DNA from: Russula earlei
Lineage: Eukaryota; Basidiomycota; Agaricomycetes; Russulales; Russulaceae
NCBI GenBank assembly: GCA_025769875.1
Contig: JAGFNK010000715.1
Span: 1-24,307, forward strand
DNA length: 24,307 nucleotides
Direction of reading: 5' to 3'
Shown here: positions 9,511 to 18,337 of the stretch, piece by piece
Numbering within the stretch: the stretch's first letter is position 1
Layout: every line of letters begins with the position of its first letter
The notes under the pieces: generated by a model
Told to the model about the DNA's origin: nothing
What the model saw: only the letters and a program-made list of their open reading frames with translations
The model's database searches: none
Program-made: the position numbers and the translations under genes

Positions 9511-11205
9511 GCATTGTCTAACTATCTCACATCTGTAATTACAGCAAGCGTGTCTTAAGGACACAGTGGAGCTCATGAGATGCAAGCTCAATGCCTCAGC
9601 CAAAGGCCACAAAGGCAAAAATTGTCTCAGATTTCTTGATATTGTCTTAGTAACCTATGATACACATTTATGGGTAGCATATATACAAGAAATGTATTTA
9701 AAGAGGCTCAAAATGAGCCAACAAAATAGTGCATTGTGGTGTATCATTTCCCCAAAACACCTCCTGCATGCCACCTTTGATCCACATTCCCATGTGCTGA
9801 TTGCCATGTCCTTAGACTTTCTTCTAAAACTTTTCACTAAAATTAGAGTGAAGCATTCAAAGTAAATGGCCTAATGGAAATCATAAAAGGGACATACTCA
9901 AAACTGGACCCCAGCAATGACCCAAGCAGCTTCACCATGACCTTGCACTTGCCATTTTTGGATGTCATTTCAAGTGTGAAATTAAAACTGCTATATCTCA
10001 ACAGTTTCCCAACAGATTGCTTTGAAACTTTGATAGTAGAACCTTACATACTGTATCTAGGTGCAGCTAAAATATGGGAGCCTAATATTCAGTTCTTGAA
10101 ATGTCAATTTTTGGAGTGGAAATTTTTGAACTGCCATATCTCAACTGATTCTCAATTGATTGACTTGAAACTTCAACAGTGGGATCTCAAGTATTGTATT
10201 TAGGTGCAGCCCAAGAGTTGGGGTCCAATTCTTAGTTCTTGAAGTTTTGATTTTTGGGTGTGAACTGAGTGCAACATTTCAAACTGCCATATCTCAACCA
10301 TTTCTCCATAGATTGCCTTGAAACTTGGACAGTGGGATCTCATGTACTGTATCTAGGTGCATGCCAAGATCTGGTGTCTAATTATTAGTTCTTGAAGTTT
10401 TGATTTTTGGGTGTAGATCTGCATGCAAAATTTCAAACTGCAATATCTCAACCATTTCTCCATGGATTGCCTTGAAACTTGAACAGTAGAACCTCATGTA
10501 CTGTATCCAGATGCAGCCAATCATGGGTTTCACTGCTTGAATTTGTACATTTTGGGGTGCTGACCCCAAGCATGATAAGATTACATTATCCCTACAGCTG
10601 AACACATGATATGATATGACTATTTACAACTGTAGTGCATGAGAAGTGCATACTTGAGTTCATGGGGCCAACCTATTGAAAATATGAATATGCAGTGTGT
10701 GTGATTAGATAGCAGCAGATTATAAGATTGCAGGCAGATCTATCACACAGTAGTTCAGTTTGGTTGACACAAAACTGAAGTGATCTATGTACTTTGTGGC
10801 ATTCTTAAGTACCTGAGACTGCCACCAACTACAGTACAGCTAACTATCATCATGGATCACTAAGTATGTCCAAGGATCAGTGGTAATTAGCTACCAATTG
10901 TTCTAAATCACCTTGTATTACCTAGATAAGATTAAGCAAGGCTGCTTTAAGCAAGGCATGAGTTCACTGCACATACATGATATAACAAAGTAATGTACCT
11001 CAGTATTGCATGCATAAGCAATCACTGACAATTTGAGCATTCAAAGGTAAATCACAGCTGATCGTCAGCCACATAATCTACAAGATGAGATGTAAACTAT
11101 CTGAATCACTAAGTAGGATCACATCATAAATGTTGCCCTTGCATACACACACTCAACATTATTCACCTGCAATCCAATCTCAATCACACATGCAATCTTA
11201 TGTGG
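9511..11205. other. CpG-free AT-rich tail of the island, no intact gene
   Basis: A frame from ATG 9575 to 9865 (about 96 residues, no recognised domain) follows a possible acceptor at 9541-9543 (TAATTACAG). Its reality is doubtful. The block 9960-10570 is a tandem repeat. From 10571 to about 11130 I see only AT-rich sequence without coding or repeat signals. CpG returns at 11208, which I take as the right edge of the island. Confidence 0.5.
9960..10570 (+). repeat. Four-copy tandem repeat, unit about 143-154 bp
   Basis: The marker ATATCTCAAC starts at 9993, 10136, 10289 and 10443. Each unit shares ATATCTCAAC, then GATTGNNTTGAAACTT, then a GTA/GGATCT block, then TACTGTATYTAGGTGCA, followed in most copies by TTAGTTCTTGAAGTTTTGAT. 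Spacing is 143, 153 and 154. Copies 3 and 4 are most alike and copy 1 is the most diverged. The coding frame drifts between copies, so it is unlikely to be a protein repeat. Confidence 0.85.
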
Positions 11206-11583
11206 GCGATCACAACAGTGCGCGGCCTAGCGATGGATGCAGAAGAATCTTTTCCACTGGCTCGCGTAGCTGTTGCGTGCCCTTCCTGTTCCTTGTTCTC
11301 TCCTCCGTGTCACACAGAGATATGATGTATTGTCGTGATGTATCACGCCTGCACTGACATACATGCATATTTGATGCAATGTCCTTATGTGTGTGGGTGC
11401 CTCAAGAACTGCGCGATGTCGTTTATGAGCGTGAGTGCGCACTTGGAACAATCCTCCACAGATGACGGGAGCTGTTTTCTGCATTCGGTTCAATCCGTCA
11501 TGAAGATGAGGGACGGTAACAAGGGTTCTGGGAGCGATATAATGACAACGCACAGAGGCTAGACGATACCAGATATAAAGAAC
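11206..11583. other. Intergenic sequence between the island and an F-box gene
   Basis: GC-richer sequence resumes at about 11208. No supported gene is visible. It should hold the 3' untranslated region of the minus-strand F-box gene that ends at 11584. Confidence 0.5.
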
Positions 11584-13026
11584 TCATCCATCACGAGTTG
11601 CTGACAGAAAAGACTCGTTTTTTCCCCGGTCACCCCAAGGGTTGACGGCCACAGGGTGACCAGAGAGTTGTCGCGCGGCGACGAATCCCTCAATAAATTT
11701 CGGAATGGGTTCCAATGGCCGGAGGCCGCTCAAGTAAATGTTCTGTAGCGCGGGCAGCACTTCTGTTACTTTTTCTTCGGCGAGCTCTTCCAGCGCTTGG
11801 CAGACAGGTGGCGCAACTTGATCGGACAGGCGCAGATCCTTCACAGCAGTGAACGGGTCGAGGAGTCTGAGCCATCGAGTGGTATTCATGTTCCGATGTG
11901 ATTGTGAATCTGGAGGAACAGGATCCACGATGTTGAGCTGTACCAGAGTGGACAGGAGGGGTAAGGGTGAGCTGCAGAGTTGGACCAGCGATGTGAGCTG
12001 CCTATCCAGATCTACGCCGCCGATTGCCAAGGAGATCCTCGGAGACTTGTGTGTTTCTCCACCGTTAATGGCAAATCGGATCCCACGATGGGAGGTTTCC
12101 ACACATGCTCGGTTGTATGTCTTGAACAATTCTGCGTGACTGATCCACTGGTGAAGTTGTGGAACGACAAAGGTGAGCTCCATGTAAAACGTTACCCAGA
12201 GTTGGTTGAGAAGGGGAGCCTCGATTTGAACCAGCAAGTCCTCCAGGTACTCGTAAACGCCCCCGAACTCAAATTGGGTGAGAGCAGGGAGGACAGAGCG
12301 TGCGAGCAGAGGTCGAGGTCGACTTGCAGGATACCGCGGGGTTTGGAATTGAACGCAAAGGGCTTCAAGATGGGACATGACCGACAGGGCGGCGACCAGA
12401 TCCTGGGGCGAAATGTAACCGGAATCGGGAATATTCCAAAGGTCAAGACTGTCAAGGTGATCGGCTGACAAAAGTAGTCTCGGGATTCCTGGAAACGGAC
12501 AATTTCCCAACCAGACTCGTCGCAGAAGTGGGACTGAACCGCCCAAGAACGAATCCGGAAGGGACGTCACCGTATCTTCTTCCACCCAGATGTCCAGACC
12601 TTTCAGCTGCGGGAACGGTTTCTGCATCGCGGCTGCGAATCTTTCCCAATGTGAAGACGGAATGCGGAGCAAGGTGATTTCACATATGCGATGGTGGAAC
12701 TCCGACTCGAGGAAGGCAGTTATGTTTCCCCAGTGAGGTTCGATGTCTGATATGCTGACTGGATCAGTCGTGCTTATCACCACCGGCAAGACTGGCCAGA
12801 TGTCCAGCATCTCGGACATCGGCCTTTTTCCTGTGTAAACAAGTCGCAGGTTGAGGTGACGTGGGGATGCAAACACGATATTTCGCCATCTTTGACACAC
12901 GTGCACCAGTGTGCGCCATTCACATGACCACATTGCCGAGACATCCACGTAGAAATAGAATATTTTGACAAGGACATCGTCGGGGAGTGTGCCCATGGTC
13001 ACCCGATCTAAAATCCGACCTGTCAT
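11584..13026 (-). CDS. F-box domain protein (agaricomycete expanded family), intact
   Basis: A single-exon frame of 480 residues. The F-box at residues about 11-55 reads GTLPDDVLVKIFYFYVDVSA, then LVHVCQRWRNIVFASPRHLN and RPMSEMLDIWPVLPVVI, the pattern of a large mushroom family in which the F-box is followed by leucine-rich helical repeats (for example LPALTQFEFGG, LLSTLVQLNIVD). F-box proteins bind Skp1 and present substrates to SCF ubiquitin ligases; the substrate is unknown. The ATG at 13026 was chosen because its N-terminus (MTGRILDRVTMGTL) lines up with the paralogue at 22806; ATG 12996 is an alternative. A paralogue, now broken, lies 8.3 kb away on the same strand (21375-22806). No introns are needed and no internal defects were seen. 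Confidence 0.85.
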   Translation of the reverse strand: MTGRILDRVTMGTLPDDVLVKIFYFYVDVSAMWSCEWRTLVHVCQRWRNIVFASPRHLNLRLVYTGKRPMSEMLDIWPVLPVVISTTDPVSISDIEPHWGNITAFLESEFHHRICEITLLRIPSSHWERFAAAMQKPFPQLKGLDIWVEEDTVTSLPDSFLGGSVPLLRRVWLGNCPFPGIPRLLLSADHLDSLDLWNIPDSGYISPQDLVAALSVMSHLEALCVQFQTPRYPASRPRPLLARSVLPALTQFEFGGVYEYLEDLLVQIEAPLLNQLWVTFYMELTFVVPQLHQWISHAELFKTYNRACVETSHRGIRFAINGGETHKSPRISLAIGGVDLDRQLTSLVQLCSSPLPLLSTLVQLNIVDPVPPDSQSHRNMNTTRWLRLLDPFTAVKDLRLSDQVAPPVCQALEELAEEKVTEVLPALQNIYLSGLRPLEPIPKFIEGFVAARQLSGHPVAVNPWGDRGKNESFLSATRDG

Positions 13027-14051
13027 TAGTCGTTGTGGAGGCTGAGCAGAAAACACACACCCTGCGGACGTGCGCGATGACTTCCTTTCCACGAGCCTTC
13101 AGAGGAACCACCTTGCGGAAGAGGACTACATGCGACTTGGTTAACTCGGAAATGATGACGCGGATGACGCTCGGCATACATGTGAATGCTCATCAGTAGC
13201 GTTTGGAGACGAGGTGAAATTAACCATCGATATCGAGGAGTGATGAAGGCTCCGAGGCGCCCGTCTCCCACGCCCTGTACAGCCTCACACCACCGGTAGG
13301 TACTGCAGGAAACGGGTGATCGGGTGCCGTGCAAGGTCTGTAAGCTACTACGCATCGGTATTCAAGTGCCAGCCCTGTGTTTTGTTGGTGTTTCGCTGCT
13401 GACTTCCTTTCAACCTCGATTGCACACCACCTCCCTCTACGCGAGTGGCAAGAGTCGAGCCTATTCCAAGGCTGACTTGACTCAAAAGTTTACAAGTACA
13501 GAGGATCGACATCACCGAAAAGGCCACGCGCTCGGTCTTGCGTTCCCTTCTCGTTCACCCTCCCTTCCTCTCCTTATCGTCAACGAACGCCACCCTTCCT
13601 ATTGCACCATTCACTGCTCCCTCAAGAACCCCTGCCCTCAGTCCAGTCACACGAACTCAAGCGTGTCTTTCGCGCGCGCTACAGGCGCAACAACTAGTAC
13701 GAGGAGCCAGAGCGATTGGGGTGTTGGCGAACAAGCTCCTCAGATAGGTACTTTTCACATGTGAGACATTGAGCAAAACGGATTGGAGGCCAAGATGAAA
13801 TAACATATTTCGGGGACAAAAGGAGTGAGACACATATATGCTTTTCCTTGAGCCACAGCGCCAAGTTTGCAATCTGAGTGCACAAATTCCTGATCATACG
13901 CATTGAGCCTGCACGATGCCTGAGGGGGCATCCAAAATTTCAGCGTCGTCGGTGCTCATGGATCTCTCGCGCGCACCCCTTAACCCACTCACATTGACGT
14001 TTTCAGATTGCAACACAGAGCCCCACGACGAAAAAATCGAACATTAGCCCC
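13027..14051. other. Intergenic region with one weak coding-like segment
   Basis: Between the divergent 5' side of the F-box gene and the 3' end of the amidase. A plus-strand stretch 13481-13747 is open without an ATG and reads RIDITEKATRSVLRSLLVH and LSRALQAQQLVRGARAIGVL before a TAG. It could be the last exon of a small gene whose first exon I cannot place (a CAG acceptor ends at 13501). From 13765 to 14051 I see nothing beyond probable 3' untranslated sequence. Confidence 0.35.
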
Positions 14052-16028
14052 CTATCGTGATTGCACGCGCATGTGCGAGTATGCGATTCCCTTCTCCTTG
14101 AGAAGGTTCTCGATGAGCTTCATGCCCTCAAGAACCTTTTCCTCCTCGAGACGTCTGCCGACGATCTGTACTCCGACCGGCAGACCGTGCATGTCGTCCG
14201 CGTCGTAGCACAAGTACGCATCTCTCTCGACCTTGTTCCGTGGCGTGAACGACCGCGCGAGTGTGTCCAGCGCGTAGTCCACACGCGTGATGGGCATAAC
14301 GCCCGCGGAGTAGTCGAGCTGCGGTCATCAGAATCAGCCTCAACATACGCTCACGATAGTTAGGGAGGGAGTGAGTGAGTGAACGTGACACCAACGATGT
14401 TGAACAAGAACGTATACCCGCAGGCCTTCCACAAACGCCGACCGTCACCATGTCTCATCGCCGGGAGCGCGTTGGGCGCCGTCAGCACGAGGTCGAGTCC
14501 TTTGAGTCGCCAGTAGTCGAACCACTCCGCACGATAGTCCTCGCGCTGCCCGACGAGGGCGTAGAACTCCTGGCAGTTCTTCACGTGCCAGCCCTCGACG
14601 AGCGAAGCGTAGACAGCGTCGCGGAGGACGTGGCGGTGGAACCAGGCGTAAAGCTTCATCAGGATTCGGGTAAGGCGAAGCGCGAATAGCCCGGCTGCCA
14701 CGCCGGGGTCGTTAGACTCGCACCAGCGGAGAGGTGAGGAGCCTGTCACGACTGAAGGAAGGTTCGGTCGACAGCGCAGCCAAGTTGAGAAAAGTGCGCA
14801 CACGCATTAGCCATGAGTTGCGATCCGATTTGTAGAGCCTTGAGTGGACTGGGAGGGTCGCTGAATGAAAAAGATCTAAGTTCAAAGGGCCAATGAAGCC
14901 AGTTTAGAAAACAAACATAGTTATGATATCGTGTCCGTCCTCCTCCAGAAGGGATGTCACAATTTGCAATGCTCGCTTGCACGGTGGAGAAGGTGTTACA
15001 ACACCTGTCGGAGGCACTTGATCAAGTCTCGGGGAGAGTAGAAGGGCATGAATCCCGAACCATCATCCCACAGGATACCCACCCTCATCTTCTTGGGGAG
15101 GTTAACAGTTCGCCAGGATAGGGGAACGCACTTTGAAAAACATCAATAATGCCCCACCCTTTATCAAAAGTGGCGCGATATACGTAAGGATCGTACTCCC
15201 AGGGTTTCATACCCACAATAGCGCGCCAAAATGTCTCTAAATCTTCCAAGGTCCTTGTCATGGGAGAATAAACGGGTGGGACGCCCTCTTGTCCGACCAA
15301 GGAAGTTGAGTTTCCATCCTTCGGAAAGCGATGCGTGGACGCCTTGATGGTATAGATGCCGCAGTAATGAGCAGGGATGCGAACAGAGCCCGCCACATCA
15401 GTCCCGATACCCAGTCTGGAACCACCAAATGCAAGGAGCGAAGCTTCGCCACCCGTAGACCCGCCAGGAGAGTGTCGAGCAGAGTAAGGGTTTGTTGACC
15501 TCCCCCAACATCGGAGGACGATTCAAAGGAAAGCAGAGTAATCGGGACATTCGTTTTGACGAACGGGTAGGCACCGGCATCACGCAGGAGCCGAACAATC
15601 GCAGCGTCCTTCTGATAAGGGACCAGCCTGGAAGGACTGGAATATCCGATGCATGAGGCGAATCCGGCGACACCCACAGTGTCTTTCAGACTGACAGGCA
15701 TCCCAGCCAGGGAACCCGCCCTGTTGCATTCCTTCGCCAACGCCTGTGCCTTGGATATCATCACTTCGGTTATGCAGTTTGTTTTCCGATGGGCGTACAA
15801 GGCCTTTTTGCTGTACGCAAGCAGAACATGCTCTGGGTCGAGGTCTCCACTTTGAACCTCGGCGACCAAGGACGCGACGTGATGAGTGATGATTTGCTGG
15901 TCCCTCAGAGTGAGGGCAGCATGAAATTCGGTGGGCAAGCCATTGATACGATCTTCGCGTTCTTTTTGCTTGGCGCGGCTGGGAATAAAACGGTTAAGAA
16001 CGATGTTGCACGCTCTCTGACGTCTCAT
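14052..16028 (-). CDS. Amidase-signature family enzyme (acetamidase/AmdS-like), six exons, one-base frameshift
   Basis: It hydrolyses amides to acid and ammonia, as fungal acetamidases do; the substrate is not readable from sequence. Exons on the minus strand: 16028-15184, 15130-15061, 15004-14917, 14860-14802, 14751-14396, 14318-14052. All five introns (50-77 bp) are GT-AG and phases agree. The Ser-cisSer-Lys triad is visible: Lys115 (MPVSLKDTVGV), Ser191 (SPGGSTGGEASLL) and Ser215 (GTDVAGSVRIPA), spaced 76 and 24, close to other family members. Later hallmarks are YSPMTRTLEDLETFW, MRVGILWDDG, GYTFLFNI and DMHGLPVGVQIVGRR. Exon 1 changes frame at 15500-15509, in a run of five C (G on the coding strand); one more base would give a 561-codon protein, usual for the family. 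Either a sequencing indel or a very recent lesion. The gene is divergent from MOB4 across 138 bp. Fourth intron ends are the least certain. Confidence 0.88.
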
Positions 16029-16166
16029 AATGGGCTGACCACGCTCTCCGGTGTGCCAGATAAGAAAACGCCATGGGAGTGTTCAAGAAATGAGGGGTGA
16101 GGCCGCATGACCCTTTTATGGAATGTGCCAGGCTGCCTTCCCCCTCCGCCCTCCGCCTCCCCCACC
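16029..16166. promoter_or_regulatory. Shared 138-bp divergent promoter region (amidase / MOB4)
   Basis: It lies between the amidase ATG (16028, minus) and the MOB4 ATG (16167, plus). It holds a CTTTTATGG AT-rich patch at about 16113-16121 and a CT-rich run (16136-16162) leading to CCCACCATGGCC, an excellent start context for MOB4. Both transcripts must start within or very near this interval. No specific factor site is claimed. Confidence 0.6.
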
Positions 16167-17601
16167 ATGGCCAACGTCCAACGCCCGCTAAAAGGATCGA
16201 GGATATCCACATTTTATCCCGTAAAATCGCTTCCACCCCTCACTGCATTGGACAGCGCCTTCCAGCTTCAGGAATTCATCTCACTGACGATTCGCTCAAA
16301 CATACACGACGTGTCGGCAATAATCTCAGTCCCGGATTCACGAGGCAACACGGAAGGCGCCATTGACGATAGCAACTCTGCATTGAGTGAGGAGGCCGAT
16401 GGAGACAAGGACACGAGGAGCGAATTCGCTGTTGACGAGGCGTGTTGGATTTATGAGCAGCTGCGGTACGCCCCGTTCCACCGCGCGTCGACAAGAACTT
16501 ATCGGAACTCCTCCTAGACGACTTGCGCAGGATCTCTCCCATCCCTTGATCACCATGTTGCAGCAGGAATGCACGCGTGCTACTTGCCCCGAGATGAAGG
16601 CTGGCGAATGGATGTATCTGTGTGTGGCACATGGCAATGACGGCGCAATGGAGGCGAGTTTCCTCATTTTCATTGGCGAACAACGTCGTCTCTGATCATC
16701 GCTGCAGCAATGTTGTGCCATAGACTACATTTTACACACCGTGGACAGCGCAACGGCGCTCCTTAACTCACCTCGGGCCTTCCCATCACGGTACGCGCTG
16801 CCGCACGAGCACCTGCATTCCCTTTTTGCGTCGTTTTTGAAGCTTTCTCCTTCTCGCAGGATCAACATCCCTCCTCCTTCCCATCGTCACTTTGGCTCGC
16901 TTGCCCGCCGCCTTGGGCGCATCTTCGCTCACGCCTACTTCCATCACCGCGAAGTGTTCGAACAGGCCGAAGCGGAATCGTCGCTCTACGCCCGCTTCCT
17001 CGCGCTCACGTGCAAGTTCGACCTTGTTCCTCCCGAGTTTCTCATCATCCCCACGCCGTCTGGTATTTCCGATGATCCCGAACCTCCTCGTCTCCTCGCC
17101 GCTGCCGTGGACCCGCAGCAGCACCACTCCGGGTCGGACGACGAAGGCGACGACCGCGGGCGCGGAACACACCGGGGCTTGGGCATGGACATCTTGGGCG
17201 GAATCGATCGCAACCCGAGCCCACGCAAGGGCCGCAATCGCACCGGTACGATGATCTTCAGCGAGGCGCACATCATGGCGGAGGAGCTGGGCAAGGGCGC
17301 CGGTTCGCCCAGTCCGGAGCGCGAGCCGGCCGCTCATGCATCCTCGGCGTCGACCGATGCGCCCGAAACGGAGGGCGACTTTGTGCGCGTAGACGTCTCA
17401 AGCCGCGTTGAGGAAGAGGAACTCTCCGAGGAGCAGCACAGGAGTCACTTTGACCTGCCATCTGAGGACCACCACTCTGGCGCGTATGACCTGGACCGTC
17501 TGGAGACGGAAGGGGAACACATGTCCGCGCTTTCTGATATGCGCGCACACGTAGAAGCCATCCAGGACCAGGACCATCAAGCACCGGAACAGGACGTCAC
17601 G

Positions 17602-17636
<35 letters not shown>

Positions 17637-17928
17637 AGGCACGGTGGCGGAGCATGCCGACGAGGCTCCGGAACACGAACATGACGTCACCTCTGCGCAC
17701 GAGGCCTCCGGCACCACCATCATCGAGCTGTCGCCTGCTGACGAGATCGACTCGGTGGAGGAAGATGCACAGGAGGAGGACCTGACAGAGGCGGTGGTGG
17801 AGCCTCACGATGACGAAGACGGTGATGACGGTGATGATGATGAGGACGATGACGACGCTGCCGACGCCCGGGAAGTGGCCGAGCAAATCACCTCGGAAGG
17901 TCCGCAGGAACAACCGGATGGGTCATAG
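16167..17928 (+). CDS. mob3: MOB4/phocein (fungal MOB3) STRIPAK subunit with long acidic tail
   Basis: Phocein-class MOB proteins bind striatin in the STRIPAK phosphatase-kinase complex, which in fungi controls hyphal fusion, septation and fruiting. Exons are 16167-16465, 16518-16653, 16708-16790 and 16860-17928, giving 528 residues in consistent phase. The N-terminal LDSAFQLQEFISLTIRSNI matches the phocein start. The zinc site is Cys118-x4-Cys123 (ECTRATC) and His197-x4-His202 (IFAHAYFHH). QCCAIDYILHTVDSATALLN and SPRAFPSR are class hallmarks that favour MOB4 over MOB1/MOB2. The fold ends near residue 240 (PPEFLIIP); animal phocein stops about there, whereas here some 280 more residues follow, Asp/Glu-rich and apparently disordered. 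Intron 2 is GC-AG. Intron 3 is 69 bases and stop-free, so unspliced reading would add 23 residues. Start context CACCATGG is strong. The symbol follows Sordaria usage. Confidence 0.92.
16654..16707 (+). other. GC-AG intron in the MOB4 gene
   Basis: GAG|GCGAGT ... GCTGCAG|CAATGT, 54 bases, phase 0. Removing it joins AME to QCCAIDYILHT, exactly the phocein-family sequence. A GT start four bases on (GTTTCC) would insert extra bases and break the match and frame. Confidence 0.8.
17596..17866 (+). repeat. Two Asp-codon (GAC/GAT) low-complexity runs in the MOB4 tail
   Basis: Imperfect GAY repeats at 17602-17637 and 17807-17859 encode runs of aspartate. Both keep frame. GAC and GAT alternate, so these are probably selected acidic patches rather than a fresh pure microsatellite. 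Confidence 0.8.
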
Positions 17929-18337
17929 GCGTACGCGGGGGTATTTATGTTCCCTTTTCACTTGATGTAACGATGCTCCCAGTGGGCACTGTTTGAGAGT
18001 TGTTAAACCAACGTTGCTATGTACGCCATGGGAGGCCAATGTACGCAGCCGTTACATGGCCACACTTGTGGCAAGCCCCCGCTGTCTGAGACTGCCACCA
18101 ATGCCCCCCGATCTGTGGCTCGTCACGCTATCATACAGCATGCAGAACGCTGCCATGCGTCGGGAAGAGTAAACTACAAGTCGAATAACAACAGCACACA
18201 GACATAGATCCATCCACTGAAAACCAACCTCACCCCAAACACGCTCAGCTTTCAGGCATCAAGCTAAAGTCGATGCAGCCAACGGAAACGCTATCTTGTG
18301 GATCTAGCGACCGGGATCAATATCGTGGCATAACGCA
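17929..18337. other. Convergent 3' intergenic region
   Basis: It lies between the stops of MOB4 (plus) and the F-box gene (minus). No coding signal. It should hold both 3' untranslated regions. No clear terminator motif is claimed. Confidence 0.6.

Larger units (their letters stand above)
5614..11160. other. AT-rich, CpG-depleted transposon island
   Basis: Scanning by eye gives only about 12 CG dinucleotides in 5.5 kb, with none in long runs (about 6750-8000 and 9560-11060). The flanks carry many per hundred bases, for example 5460-5570 and from 11208 on. The composition change is sharp at both edges. The island holds two nested mobile elements, a tandem repeat block and no intact gene. CpG loss of this kind is the expected scar of cytosine methylation followed by deamination in silenced fungal repeats. 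Confidence 0.85.

Noticed and set aside
9874..10203. A 109-codon frame over the tandem repeat
   Set aside because: The frame shifts between repeat units and the peptide is just the repeat translated; no start context or conservation can be argued.
5614..11205. A second LTR matching the presumed left LTR
   Set aside because: I looked for the sequence at 5623-5710 near the right edge and found no copy, so no LTR pair or target duplication for the outer element is claimed.
11130..11357. A continuation of the gene broken at 5612 on the right side of the island
   Set aside because: Frames here show no protein-like sequence and no match in style to the fragment at 4773-5612.
15258..15500. Exon 1 of the amidase read without the frame change
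   Set aside because: That reading loses the GGSTGG and GTDVAGS catalytic motifs, which are present in the neighbouring frame, so the frame change at the C5 run is the better explanation.
17398..17913. A hydrophobic Val/Ile-rich frame opposite the MOB4 tail
   Set aside because: It is the complement of GAC/GAT aspartate codons, which read as Val and Ile on the other strand, giving a false membrane-protein look.
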